A stretch of 64,000 nt of DNA from Prunus persica (Eukaryota; Streptophyta; Magnoliopsida; Rosales; Rosaceae). The stretch spans positions 2,813,508 to 2,877,507 of the forward strand of contig NC_034011.1 of the NCBI RefSeq assembly GCF_000346465.2, given 5' to 3'. The position numbers and the translations under genes are program-made. Under the pieces are notes generated by a model. That model made no database searches. It had not been told where the DNA came from and worked only from the letters and a program-made list of their open reading frames with translations. Below are positions 1-12,900 of the stretch, piece by piece. The stretch's first letter is position 1. Each line of letters opens with the position of its first letter.

Positions 1-34
1 AAATGTAGATTCATATAAAGTTTGGTGGTTGCAG

Positions 35-97
35 GCTTTTGTAGGATTTGTTATTGTGGGAATTATATTGTACGGGAAAAGAAAGGAGATGACTTAA
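35..97 (+). CDS. Possible 3'-terminal exon of a gene cut off by the window edge
   Basis: A splice-acceptor-like TTGCAG at 29-34 is followed by an open stretch of 20 codons ending in TAA (95-97). The residues form a hydrophobic segment of about 13 residues followed by a basic tail (YGKRKEMT), as in a membrane protein with a short C-terminal tail. The rest of the gene would lie left of the window. The stretch is too short to recognise a family, and a chance open frame cannot be excluded. Confidence 0.3.
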   Translation, partial: AFVGFVIVGIILYGKRKEMT

Positions 98-630
98 TTA
101 AGTCTCAAAATCTTTAGTTTGAGGTTTGGAGTAGATTGATTTCTGAATTTTCTCTGTTTTCTTGCATGTGATTTCTTTGCAACCAAACAGATCGGTGTTT
201 GCAATAGCATTGGCACAAAACCGTATGCATCTCATTTCGAGCATGAATAGTGGGATATTTTTGTGTGTAGAAATATTCAGTGGTGGAGGCAAGAAAATAA
301 AGCATATAAAATCCTGGTCAAGATAAGTCAGACACCAACATGAATTTCCAGCGGTCAGAATTTGGGGGGTGCAAGCAAGTTTGGCACTTGGCATTCTCAG
401 TTACAAGTGAAGACTTTACTCGTACCGTAGGATAGCCCATTGAAGAGTTTGGAGTTACTTTATGTCAATGTTTTTAATTGGGCTTAAATGCGCATGAAGT
501 GAAAAGATCGCTTTATAAAATTATCAATGCATTAAGCATCTTGGGTGCTGCGATCTGACTGGTTTGGGAATCAAAAGCAGAAGAAAATTTTAGCAGCCCA
601 TCCACGCAAGGAGAGAAACTTGCATGAATC
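98..630. other. Intergenic, possible 3' UTR then unassigned
   Basis: If the exon at 35-97 is real, its 3' UTR lies here. A 98-codon open frame on the minus strand (98-394) has no recognisable domain and no splice context, and I do not call it a gene. Confidence 0.4.
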
Positions 631-638
631 TATACACT

Positions 639-1362
639 TAGGGACGGACTCAGAATTTTAAAATAAGGTGGACTAAATTTAGGTACTAAGTAAATAGAAA
701 ACTCAACAATACCATGTGATTTCATTGATGACAAAAAAAAAACAGCAAGAACAATAAAATCAGTTACAAATCCTATTTGATAATTCATAAACTAAAATTG
801 ATGCCCCAATTGCAAATCCTAATTGATAATTCATAAATGTCAATTGCAAATCCTAATTGATACTTTATAAAATCCAAACAAATCCTCAAATTAAAACATC
901 AAGAAATTGAGAGAAGATTACATGATGAATATAGAAACTTGGTTCACTTGAATTAAGACTTGAAGGTAAGTGCAGCAGCAACAAGAGCATTTTTTTTCCT
1001 CTCTACATGCAAGGGTAGGGTGGTGCTATATATATTTTTTTCTTCTCTACGTGATGTGTGTGTGAGTTATTTTTTCTTTTCTTTTTTTTCTTTTGTTGTG
1101 CTGTGTGTGAGTTCTCTCCCCCTCTCTTTTTATTGACTACGTGTTATGCAAAGAGGAGAACTAAATGAGGTTAGGTTATTCAAATTGGGGTGAGCTAGGA
1201 TTTTATTTTTTTGGCTGGAAAAAAGAAGCCACCTTGGCTATAGCCCAGGTTTGCCAAACTAAAGGTCCATCCCTAAGTGAGCTAGGATTTTATTTTTTTG
1301 GCTGGAAAAAAGAAGCCACCTAGGCTATAGTCCAGATTTGCCAAACTAAAGGTCCGTCCCTA
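639..1362. mobile_element. Non-autonomous hAT transposon with perfect 8-bp TSD
   Basis: The element begins TAGGGACGGACT and ends with the inverse GTCCGTCCCTA. It is flanked on both sides by the identical 8-bp duplication TATACACT (631-638 and 1363-1370). Short TIRs plus an 8-bp TSD are the hallmark of the hAT superfamily. It encodes no transposase, so it must be mobilised in trans. The right part holds an 87-bp tandem duplication that reaches into the right TIR region. The perfect TSD suggests a fairly recent insertion. Confidence 0.85.
1191..1362. repeat. 87-bp tandem duplication inside the hAT element
   Basis: Two head-to-tail copies (about 1191-1277 and 1278-1362) differ at only a few positions. 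Each ends in the hAT terminus-like GGTCC[A/G]TCCCTA, so the element carries a second, internal copy of its own right end. Confidence 0.85.
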
Positions 1363-3354
1363 TATACACTCTTCTTTTTGAACACTATTATATATCATCT
1401 CATTATGAGAGGGAAAACGTGGTCACATATTATGAGAGAAAATTGATAAATTGGTGAATCGTATCGTGCTTAACATGTGATTCGTTATTATGAAAAGAAG
1501 AGATATATTATATTTAACACGTGATCACTTATTATGAGAGGAAATCACATGCCAATTACAAGCAAGTTTTTCTTTGGAAGCCTAAAAGCAATAGTTGTTC
1601 TTGCTCTTACATAAGTCATTCCAAAAACCTATAGCTGACAATAGCTGACAGAGGGAGCATGCAAAAGATGGGTAACATGATGTTGAAAACTTGAAAATTA
1701 GATTGGTGTCTAGTGCTCACATAGAAGGACGGCATGGGGATCCAATGAGATCTTCAATAATTTTTCATCTTCTTTGATGATTAGGGTGCAGCTTGCAACA
1801 GCATTTCATGCTTTGTCTCTGTCTGAAATGGGAATTTACTATATATACATGTATACATACACACACATATTACAAAAATATATTTCACTTTCATGGCCTG
1901 ATTTGACCATTAATAAGAATTGTGTAGACAAAAAGGAAGGACCAAAATAAAATGAAATCTTAGAAGCAAATATTATTAATGAATGCATTATTGAATTGAG
2001 TACCCCATTGCATGGCCAACAGGTGTGAGCTGATATGACATGAAGCTGTCACGATATGCCAAACTTTGGCAATGCCTAGCCAAGTCATAGCTTTGATGCT
2101 GTCTTCTTTTGTGCTCCACCATGTGACTAATCTAGCTCTACATTTAAATTATTGCCACTTGTTGTTTTCATATTTTTGTACGTAGCAGGATATATTTCTC
2201 TTTACCACCTGCTTCATCTGTTTAAGTAAAAGATTGATAGTTTATGCACAGGTTATGCACATACTCATTAATCTTTTATTATAAAAAGATTGATAGTTTA
2301 TGCACAGGTTATGCACATACTCATTAATCTTTTATTATAAAAAGATTGATTGTTTATTCATAACTTGCACGGGGATGCAATTGATCAGTACTATTTAAAA
2401 TGGCTCTGAAAGATTCACCGGTCGGATAAGACGGCAAGATTACGGGTTGAAACTAAAACTTTAATTTAATTACTTATAATCATGCAACAATTAAACTCAA
2501 AGCTAGACCACAATAATCTATATGTGTGAAAGCAATTTGCTTATCAGATAATACTTTGTCATTGACTTGTTAAATGGTTAATTAAAATAGTTGTTGGATC
2601 GAATGTCCTTTGTCAATTCTGATAAGTTAACGCAAATATCTCCATCTTCTCAGGAAATAAGAAGTGATTGAAATGATGGTAAACTCTAGAGGCTTTATCC
2701 ACCCCATGAATTTCCAGGCAAATGACATGGTCAATGATTCAATGAATTCTCAGACTCAGGTCAACAGGTTAACCAGTTGACTGGATTAAGTCGAGCACAA
2801 AGTATATATTCTCAAGAATCTCAACCCTGCAGCAGCTACACGAAAAGGTCAAGAACAATATTTTGCAAGTAATTGATGCGCTCAATGGCAAATTGCAAAC
2901 CAACTGATATATTATATATACAAAAATATTTGCTTACCAGACATTTTAATATATAGTATTATGTTGTTAGTCTATCAATTAAGTTACAAGTTTAATTTTA
3001 TTTAATTAATTTTATTAATGATTGATAAACATATATGTATGTGTTTAGATTCAGTGAACTTTGGTAGGGAGATTTCTCAAATAACACGAGTTTACGAATA
3101 TATTGTAGAACTCAATCCGCGTTGTAATTCAATGATTCAAACGTTTCAAATTTTCTATTTTATTTAAGTGTCATCCCTACAATACATGTCTATCAAATAG
3201 TATTATTTGACAAATTTCTCAACTGAAGTGGATTTTTTAAATTCTTATACATAGTTACACCTACACAATATTTTGGGTTAGATATGCACATAGGGTTATA
3301 TGTATTTAACAGAGTGCTTTTAATGATATGTTATATGTATTATCTTTCTTTTTT
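1363..3354. other. Gene-free AT-rich intergenic DNA
   Basis: No supported coding region. Apart from the 56-bp tandem repeat listed separately, it holds AT-rich sequence and short simple repeats such as the (TA/CA)-rich stretch near 1840-1870. Confidence 0.6.
2229..2360. repeat. 56-bp tandem repeat, about 2.3 copies
   Basis: The motif AGATTGATAGTTTATGCACA recurs with a 56-bp period at 2231 and 2287. A third, truncated and diverged copy starts at 2343. The first two copies are essentially identical, so this is a recent local duplication in non-coding DNA. Confidence 0.85.
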
Positions 3355-3576
3355 CACTAAAAAAAAATGGCAACAGTTATCATTTTGTTATCAACTTTGG
3401 TGATTGTTGTGGAGGTTACTAAAGGTTTTAGTCACTAAAAAAAGCAAAAAATATGACTAAAAGCCTTTTTAGTCACCAAAAAAGTCAAAAAAGGTGACTA
3501 AAGTCTTTAGTAACCCTTACAACAATCACCAAAATTAATGACAAAATAGTAACTATTGCCAATTTTTTTTGTAATG
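3355..3576. mobile_element. CACTA-type MITE
   Basis: A 222-bp foldback element. The left end starts CACTAAAAAAAAATGGCAAC and the right end, read inversely, starts CATTACAAAAAAAATTGGCA. The arms pair over about 85-90 bp. The flanks show the 3-bp duplication TTT (3352-3354 and 3577-3579). CACTA-like termini with a 3-bp TSD point to the CACTA (EnSpm) superfamily. It is non-coding and too short for transposase. Confidence 0.7.
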
Positions 3577-6500
3577 TTTCTTTTTATCGAACCCAAAAGA
3601 TTATCTTAAGAAATAAAAAGAACCACGATACATACCCATGCACACTATCAAAATTACAGTTGGTTGGTCCAATTGGGATCATCTTGGGCCTAAAAAAGGA
3701 TCTGAGTTAGATGGGCTTGAACATATAGCCTGTGGATCCAATGTGATGTGCCCTTCTTTAGCTTGACGAACTACGTACCCCAACAACCTACAATCAAAAT
3801 GAAATTATGAATAACTGAAAAAATTGGATAGGGCAGAATCGCTAGATGAGCAAGGTTGACTAATATCAATTTCTCTCTAAATCACGTTTCTTTACTATTT
3901 GTCAATCAACATTGGAGCCACTTAACCAAAAGATAAAATGGTTTATAATTAAGTCATGCAATCAAGCTTCTATTTAGGCATCTGCTAATTAGGAGGTTGA
4001 TTTACTTGGAAAGCCCGTGGGGAGAGATTCTTGAGTGCGACTGTAGTATACGGCAACTTAGTCAAAAGTGTGGGATTATTGTAGAGTCCGGTGGACCCAA
4101 ATATATAAGAGCTTAGACTTTTTGTGAAAGTGATCGGACTATATGTTTTGTCAATTGCCGGACCAACAAATTTTCACCATTTATTATAAGCCTGGATAGC
4201 TGGGTCTATTAAACATTATACAGGAAGAAGAGAAGAGAGTGTCATAATACATAGGAAGGTGCCGAAAGATGACACGTCAAATGGCACCTAAAGATTCGAA
4301 GCAGATTGGTCCTATTCCAAGCACTGAGCACCACCAGCTGCTTTTTTGTAAATTAAGAACATGTTTTACATGTAGAGAGCTAGCTAAATATCAATTCGTC
4401 TTCTTCTTCCTATCTAATTTTATCATAAAAACCATGGCCATGAAATTTTTAAACGTTCCATCCCAAAAAACGGCAGGACTCTGTGTTGGATTTTCACCTA
4501 TGCTTCTTGGGCGGTGCTGCTTACATGCTGTGTTGGGTAGACTTTGATTTTCTCAATTATATATGGCACTCTGGGTCAAGATTTGGTATTTTGGAAGGTA
4601 CCCTAGACCAATGGGATTGTGGCAAGTTTGGGAAACCAGACCACAAAAGATTTTGCAACTTCTTATATGTACTGCGTGCCCACAATTTGGTCTGCACCAC
4701 GCAATTCTTGTAAGATGTGTAAATATATATGGATCCCACGTACATGTTTGCAATGCATGGTATGGTAGTCTTGTCATAAAGGGTTCAGATGTATTTCTAT
4801 TGTCAATTGCAAACAAAAATCAATCTGATTAATAATTCAAATTCACGGTTTAAAATAGAATTTTTAAACCATATTCTTAAATTTTAGAAAGAATTTGAAA
4901 AAATACAACTTTAATTATGTTCTCTATCCACCTCTTAAAATATGAAGACCTCTAAAAGCTCCTAAATCTAAAAAAAAGAGAAAAAAAACTCATAGTTACT
5001 CCTTATAATTTAATGTCACTTTGTTTTATGAGTATTTTAAACCTTTAATTAACGTTAACTATTTTTTATAATATATATTTTTTATAGCATTTATGAATCT
5101 CTAAATTAGAGAGTATGATCGGAGTTAAATTTTTATAAAGAGCTCATTGAATAACTTTTGTATATTTTTAACTAAATTTTAACTTAAAAATAGAGAGTAT
5201 GATTTTAACGACTTATATGTCCGACACCATGACGCACCGGCCAAAAAGTATTTTAGTAATGCATAAAGTCAAAACCAATGAGTTGTGACCTTTCATTGTT
5301 GTGATATGGAAACTTTGAATTCCGCTATGTATGTTGGGTCAAATTCATATATCTTATGGGAATACAAAAACTTGTGTAGCTCATTTTTACAACTTGTGGG
5401 AATTTTTCTCATATATAAAACAATATATAAATGAAATAAATATATAAATTACAGAGAAGGGCAGGAGGTCCGCATTTTATTTTTCTAACCCTAAAAAAAG
5501 TCAATGGGATGAATACTTTGTTGACCTGAGGAAAAACCAAAGTTGACCTGTTTATAAATAAAAAGCAACAACATTTAAAGAAGTAAATACAACTTCTCTC
5601 TTGTTTCCTCCTAATTTTTTAGTTTTATTTCCACGCGATAACCAGATTGAATTTTTCCCTTGGTTGGATTCTGATTTCTAATTATTATTAATTACCATTA
5701 ATTTGACCAAAAACCCCATAAAAAAACAAAAATCTGTCTTTTTCTATTTTTTTCTATTTTGGCCTTCTCATTTTGGTCGTAGTCAAACTTCAATGGGGGC
5801 GGAATGTGGTCAATCGCTAGCTATGACACTCAATCTCAAAGTGTGTGAAATGAAATCCACGGTTTGCTAATCTACAATTCTATGACCCAATTCGTCTGTT
5901 TTGGCCTGCGTTTTGGTAATTTAATATGTTGACATTTGAAAATCGAAATTTCTGCATGGGAAGAAATTATGTTGGCAATTTTTAGAATATAGTATAGATT
6001 TGGAAGTGTCATTCAGTTAGAGGGTTAAAGTAAAATTGCTGTATTTGATTTTCAGAAACTGCAGAATTGAAATAGCTCAGCAATCCCCAAATTAAAGAAT
6101 TATAACTTAACACGTATGAAACATTTAATCTAAAGAGTAAGACATGTCATTTTTCATGCACTCATAATAAGAACGTTTTTTTGGAATCTAATATGATTTT
6201 ATTTCCTTTATCTTCCGTGATTTTAATCAATTAGAATCTCTTTAAGAGTGCATATTTTTTAATATTTTTTGTTTATTCTTTATTTTCTTTTATTATTAAA
6301 TTCTTCTTGTCTCTCACGTATTTTTGATTGAACATCACGTTGGTAATTGGAAAGGATCATGCTGAATAAAAATCAGTTTTTAATTGTGTGATTATCAATA
6401 TCTTACTTTCTTGATTCCCTTTTATTTTCCTATTGGTTGGCTTCATTTTTCTCAACTCTAGAATAGGAAAACTATCTTTGTGATTTTTGTCAAAAGTTAA

Positions 6501-6589
6501 AATGTGGAGATTTTGATTTAAACGTGGGTTTTCCTTCTTATGAAGAAAAACTCATATAAAACTAGACCTTTGTCTTCTTTCTTTGTAGA

Positions 6590-7105
6590 GCTTTCAAGAT
6601 TATATTTTCAGTCCATAAATTTTTGAAAGCTGAGTTTTTATTTGAGATAAATTATCAAGTATTTCATGTTCATTTGGTGATTTATTAAATACTTTTATCA
6701 TTCATATTGCATTCATTTAAATGTTTGATGACTCATACGGTTAAGGACAACAAGACCGTTGACGGTTTTTCTCCAGTGAATTTGAATCGATCGTGACCCT
6801 TATTGGATTCAACATAAAGAGACTTGGAAGAACTCCGGCGAGCTTGAAGCAATCGTGACCAATATTGCATTTAACATTAGGAGTGTTGAAAGATCATCCC
6901 GTGACAAAAGTTGAGTTACAAATCGATAAACATTATCTAGAATGTTTCTAGGATAAGTGTGTGAATACTTCTTGTAATCATCGTTCTATAGTGATTTGTT
7001 TTGGACTGAGGAGTCCCGTGGACGTGGACTTTCCTAGAGATGGGGTTTTACCACGCAAAATAATTCTCTGCGTGTTCCTTTATTTTATGCTATGCACGTT
7101 TTAGG
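6590..7105 (+). mobile_element. Probable LTR-retrotransposon (LTR) remnant
   Basis: The stretch ending GTCCCGTGGACGTGGACTTT...ACCACGCAAAATAATTCT...TATTTTATGC resembles the 3' part of plant copia-type LTRs, which often carry a 'gtggacgtagg...accacgtaaa' block before a TTTATTTTATGC region. I see no matching partner LTR, PBS or gag-pol, so it would be a solo or truncated LTR. Boundaries are approximate. Confidence 0.35.
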
Positions 7106-8225
7106 ATTAATAAGGGTGGTTACTATTCACGTAAATAGTATCTGCCATATCAATTTTTTTTATACGTATGAGAATTTTTTGGTATTTTTTCCATTTATTT
7201 AAAAATAAATAAAAATTCTTCGCCGATGTCAGCGCTGACATCAGTGCCCCCATGCAATTGCTCGAGTTGTTCTTGCCTTCGAGTCTGCCTAGTCTTGGAG
7301 CCCACCATCTACTAGGGGGCCTTCTGCCTTGACAATCCCAACCGGTGGAAATGCCCTTAAAATAGATTATTGTTTGTTAATATATATACAGAATAGTGTA
7401 TGCTTACAATGATATAAGTTTATAGCTTTACTTGCTCTCCTGGAAAAGTGGTTTGAAAAGGCAAAACATTTTGTACTAACAAAGGAGGAAAAAGATCTCA
7501 AGAGATTCACAATAAGTCATCATAGACGTAGGAATTATTAGACTAGTAGTGGATTGGAAAGCTGTGGGATCAATTTATATACTTTATATCAATATTTATA
7601 GAAATTTAATTGTTCCCAATAATTAAATAAATATCTGCAGCCTCAAGTCAAAACGAAAATGCAGCCATCTACTAAAGTTTCTCAGAAAATTAAAACCATC
7701 CTTAAAATCAATGCACGTCTCATAAGTAGGAAGATAATTTGAAGTTGATTTGGAATTTGAGTCAATTGGGCTGCCATGCCATGTATTCATCTGGTATGAT
7801 ATTTTAGATTAGACCCCTTCTCTTTTGAGAAGCAGTAGAGAGGAAGGTTCGAGTTAGGAATAGGTGCCAAACTGGCGGCAAGTGACCTTTATACACAAAA
7901 TGTCACAATTGCAGCACGATATGAATTTGCCAATTTCCATTACAACCCACTAATTAGATGCCCCCACTGCCCATGCACTTTTAGTGGCAATATATATATG
8001 TCCCTGTCCGTGGCTAATTATTTTAATCACTACTTAAACATATGAGGATTAACTTTGGGATGCATATTAGTGCATCATTAACATTAAGATAACGACACAT
8101 TATCACCCTAAACCGATCGATGTGATTGTGTATGAACCTATATTTGGTAACCAAATGAAAAATATTTTAAAAAAACTCTAATTATGGCAGCTTCCCAAAT
8201 TATGATTTTTTTTCCTAGTCCTCAA

Positions 8226-8362
8226 GGCTTCGTTTGTTAGGAAAAACTAGATAAGACTGGACTAGACCAGCAAAATACTTACATTTTACGTGCAATCAAG
8301 ATATAATATGGATATTGCTGTTTAACTTAAAAGATGAATGATGACTATTCATAATAAGAGAT
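8226..8362. mobile_element. Single-arm remnant of a MITE related to the one at 20490-20820
   Basis: It shares the ordered blocks GGACTAG, AAAAT, ACGTGCAATCAAG, ATAATATGGATATTG and GTTTAACTTAAA with the left arm of the foldback element at 20490-20820. The opposite arm is missing here, so this is a truncated copy. Confidence 0.5.
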
Positions 8363-9823
8363 AAAAATATCGAAGCAGAATAGAAATAAATCTGGTAAGT
8401 GACCAAAGTACTCCTCCATTCCACTTGGAAATGTCATGGTGGTCAATGTGGTCATAGTCAATTGAGGCTCATTCTCTTTAGCAACTTATCGGTAGCTAGA
8501 GTGGTAGTCCAGAACGGTAATAACACCCATCACCATGTCCCTGCATTTTGTAAAAGTTTTTATTTTATGGAACCACCCAAAAGTTGACATGGCTTGGGTT
8601 TGAGTTGGAACTGTGGTCCATATCCCCACTAGCACATCTTATTCACAAATCCCATCCGCTCATTAAATTGGAAGTGCAAACTTCAATTCAATATTGTTTT
8701 TCGTTGGATCCCCATAACATATGTTGGATAATATTTTCATATTATACTATGTTACATATTTGTATCAAATTTTTGAGCTACTAATTAAATATGGTCATCA
8801 CCATTTCAAAGTGATGCTTATTGCTTTGAATTCATCTGATTATTAGAGTATCTTCAACAGTTTTTTCAATATTTTTGAAATTCTAAAATAGGTGAGCCAC
8901 ATTAGAAAATTTTTCTCCAACAGCCTCAGTTATCAAAACTCATTAAACTTCAATTATGAATGCAATATATCGTTTTTTCTTTCGGAGACTATGACACTAG
9001 GTAGTGCCCTCAATCTCTTCCGTTCAAATGAGGCCGTGCTTTCATTCATATCATTAACAAGGTACTAATATTAAATTGAATCTTGTCTCCTTACATTCTC
9101 ACAATTCATTTATTATTGAGAGAGGGGATATTTAAAATTGTGATATATTCGAGAAGAAAATACTATTAAATTAATAGTTATTTGATTCTCAAGAATTGAT
9201 TAACGCTTATATGATAATTTTTCTGTCTAATTATCTTACAGGATTTTGCATATAGAAACTTTTGGAAAAGGAATAAAAACTATAAATTGACTATAAAATG
9301 AAATAAAAATTCCACATATACCCAAAAAAACCTTTTGTTTTGAGGAACTTTTAAACAAGAAGCAAACTTCAATGAAAGAATGAACCTTCAATTTAAAATA
9401 TTTTTCAAAGACTTCAAATTTGGTCAAATCAACCATGGATTATGGACCGTAGACTAGTAAAGTTGATCGCTTTTACACGATTTCACTCATGAAACTTTCC
9501 AATGAACAGGGACACAGTTGCCATTTTTGGAGAAGACAAGGGGACACATGTCCTTTGAACCCAACATATCCCAGTTTCTCTTTGCCTTCCCCCACACCGC
9601 GTGTTTACTCGGAAACTCACGAACTCGCTTTGACTCGGGACCTCCCTTTGAACTTCTACAAAGTCCCAAATGAAAAATATGTTTCCCCAAACCAAAAATA
9701 CAAAAAACAAAGAAAGCCAACATTAAAACAAGTGCTTTTCACAAGCACAATTTCTTAAAAACGTGTGGACGGTGAGATCAACAGTACCCCAACTTTTTCT
9801 CTGCCATGATCATTTTCTCTTTG

Positions 9824-9831
9824 TATATATA
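9824..9831 (+). promoter_or_regulatory. TATA box of the lipoxygenase gene
   Basis: TATATATA lies about 170 bp upstream of the lipoxygenase ATG at 10000. Transcription would start near 9855-9860, giving a 5' UTR of about 140 nt that is rich in CT and CA. Confidence 0.55.
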
Positions 9832-9999
9832 CACTACGAAGCACAAACACCAACATATTCTCCACTCACTTCTTTTACAACCACCATTCTTTCTTTTTTT
9901 TCTTTCTCTGCACAAACCACAAAGCAAAAAGACTCAAACTTTCTGAACTAATTAAGGTTCAGAGTGACTCTGTTTGTGTAGAGAATTAAGGCAGAAAAG

Positions 10000-12900
10000 A
10001 TGGCATTGACTAAACAAATCATGGGTAATTCTTTGATGGACAAGTCTCAATTTGTTTCATCACCATCTAAATTGTTTTTGAGTCAGAACCAGTTTTTGGT
10101 CAGACCAAGTTTGGTTCCTTCACAGAGGAGGAGGGAGCATTTGAGGAAGGCTAACAGGGGTACTGTGGCTGCCATCAGTGAAGATTTGGTGAAGATTGTG
10201 CCTGTTTTTTCTGCAGAGAAGCCTGTCAAGTTCAAGGTGAGAGCTGTTGTGACTGTGAGGAACAAGATCAAGGAGGACTTGAAAGAGACCTTCTCCAAAC
10301 ACTTGGATGCTCTCACTGACAAAATTGGTAGAAATGTTGCTTTGGAGCTCATCAGCACTGAAATAGACCCAAGTAAGCAACTTTCTTTTATTTGGGGTTG
10401 TCACAAATGAAATACTTTGCTAATATTTTGGACCCAACTGAGAATTTTAGTACTTTTTTTTAAATTGTTGCTAATTGGGTTCTTCCTCAAATTTTTATAG
10501 GAACCAAGGCACCCAAGAAAAGCAGTGAAGGTGTGCTCAAGGACTGGTCAAAGAAATCTAATCTCAAAGCAGAGAGGGTTAATTACACAGCTGAGTTTAT
10601 GGTGGACTCAAATTTTGGCATCCCAGGAGCAATCACAGTTACAAACAAGCATCAAAAAGAGTTTTTTTTGGAAACTATAACCCTTGAAGGTTTTGCCTGC
10701 GGTCCATTACATTTCCCTGTTAATTCTTGGATGCAATCTAAGAAAGATCACCCTGAGAAAAGAATAGTCTTCTGCAACAAGGTAGATTAGATTTCATTTT
10801 TTCCATTTTCCATTTTCCATTGATCATGGTTTGCCTAGATGGGAAAGTCAAACCGTCAAATTTTTTAGGTTTTGAATATCTGCAAGTGACTGATAATTAA
10901 GTTGGTACGTCAGAAAAGTTGAATGGTTCATGGCTAGCAGCTTAATATTATTGTTATTATTAACTTAATTACCTGGTCTATTCCCCTTCTGTCATGAACT
11001 TTAGTTTCTGTCTGTCTTCTCCCTTGACGAGCCAGTGATTAGTTGGTTTAGGTCATGGGCCCCATAATTAAAGCCTACCGACTACCTACCATGATATGAT
11101 TCCGTCCTTTTGTTTTATACTTGTGTATTACAGAACTAATATTTTTGGCAGCAAGTTTAAATAAATATTGACTTTTCGTAATTTTTTGTTTTGAGCAGCC
11201 ATATTTGCCAAACCAGACTCCTGAGGGGCTCAGAGAACTGAGACAGAAAGAGCTGAAGAATTTGAGGGGTGATGGAAATGGAGTCAGAAAATTATCTGAT
11301 AGGATCTATGACTATGCTTTGTATAATGATTTGGGAAACCCTGATAAGGGAATTGACTTAGCTAGGCCTACAGTTGGTGGTCAAAAATTTCCCTATCCAA
11401 GAAGATGTCGCACTGGTCGCCTCCCAACTGATACTGGTAAATTATGCTCAAATATTTTAACACGTAAATGTTCTCTTGTTAGAGGGTCTGAAAATCTATT
11501 ATTGTGAGATGTAACTAATTTTTATTCTGCTTTGTTTGTGGCACAGATATGTCAGCAGAGAGCAGGGTTGAGAAGCCACTCCCAATGTATGTTCCTAGAG
11601 ATGAACAGTTTGAGGAGTCAAAAATGGACACATTTTCTTTTGGGAGGCTCAAGGGTGTTCTTCATAACTTGATCCCTTCCTTGAAGTCTAGTTTCAAGGG
11701 TGACAAAGATTTCCGGGTATTCGGCGACATCGACAGCCTCTACAGTGAAGGAATCCTCCTTAAATTGGGGCTGCAAGATGAGCTCCTAAAGAAGCTTCCA
11801 TTGCCAAATATGGTCAGCAAGTTCCAAGACTATAACCAGGGCATTCTCAAATATGACACCCCCAAGATTCTAAGCAGTGAGTTTCATCATGTTTTTAATT
11901 AATCACTATACATTATTATAAAAATTATAATCCCACCATGTGCCCACTACCACTATGCAGTGCGAAGTCATTGTGTGTGGGAATATAATAAGCCTTAAGT
12001 AATTATTTAATTTGATAAGGTTTTTAATTAGCTAAGATCTGATTCCATGTGCAGAGGACAAGCTAGCTTGGTTGAGAGATGACGAATTTGCCCGTCAAGC
12101 AGTGGCAGGGGTTAACCCATCGAGCATTGAGAGGCTCAAAGTTTTCCCACCAGTGAGCAAACTTGATCCTGAAATCTATGGGCCTTTAGAGTCTGCACTC
12201 AAAGAAGAGCACATTACACCTAATATCCATGGCATGACTGTGCAACAGGTACCACCAATTACACCATTTTCTATTTTAATACTTTTGATGTTTTCTAAGA
12301 ACTGCTATTCACACTTCCGAGTTTGTAAATCTACTACACTCGGAAAATATAAAATAATCATCAACTGTGTTTTCTTGCGTTTCTCATTTTGGTTTTATAT
12401 TTTGTGCAGGCATTGGATGAGAACAAGTTGTACATAGTGGACTACCACGACGTTTACCTTCCATTTCTTGATCGAATTAATGCTCTGGATGGGAGAAAAG
12501 CATATGCAACTCGTACCCTTTATTTCTTGACACCAACCGGAGCTCTTAAGCCCATTGCCATAGAGCTTAGCCTCCCAAATTCAGGACCAAGTTCGAGATC
12601 AAAGCGTGTTTTGACACCTGCAACTGATGCTACTTCCAATTGGATATGGCAGCTTGCTAAGGCGCATGTCTGCGCCAACGATGCCGGGGTCCACCAACTC
12701 GTACACCATTGGTAAGTAAAGTTGTCGCGATAATATTAGTTGACCACATTATGTGTCAGTTGATATTCTTGCTTAACTCTTGTATAATATATAAGTTTTT
12801 TTTATTATACTGAATATTTGTTTCATTGGTTGCAGGCTACGTACCCATGCTACCCTAGAACCATTTATATTGGCAGCACATAGACAATTGAGTGCAATGC

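Larger units (their letters stand above)
3577..9820. other. Long gene-poor interval upstream of the lipoxygenase
   Basis: No reading frame here is supported. The open frames at 4269-4832 and 8399-8784 overlap each other on both strands and show no domain or splice structure. The region holds LTR-like and MITE-like remnants (listed separately) and an 18-bp perfect palindrome at 7225-7242. The last few hundred bases are the presumed distal promoter of the lipoxygenase. Confidence 0.5.

Noticed and set aside
4269..4832. Cluster of overlapping open frames on both strands
   Set aside because: All under 95 codons, mutually overlapping, no domain, no splice or codon-use support.
8399..8784. Two consecutive open frames on the plus strand
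   Set aside because: No recognisable motif; AT-rich surroundings and no conserved structure visible.
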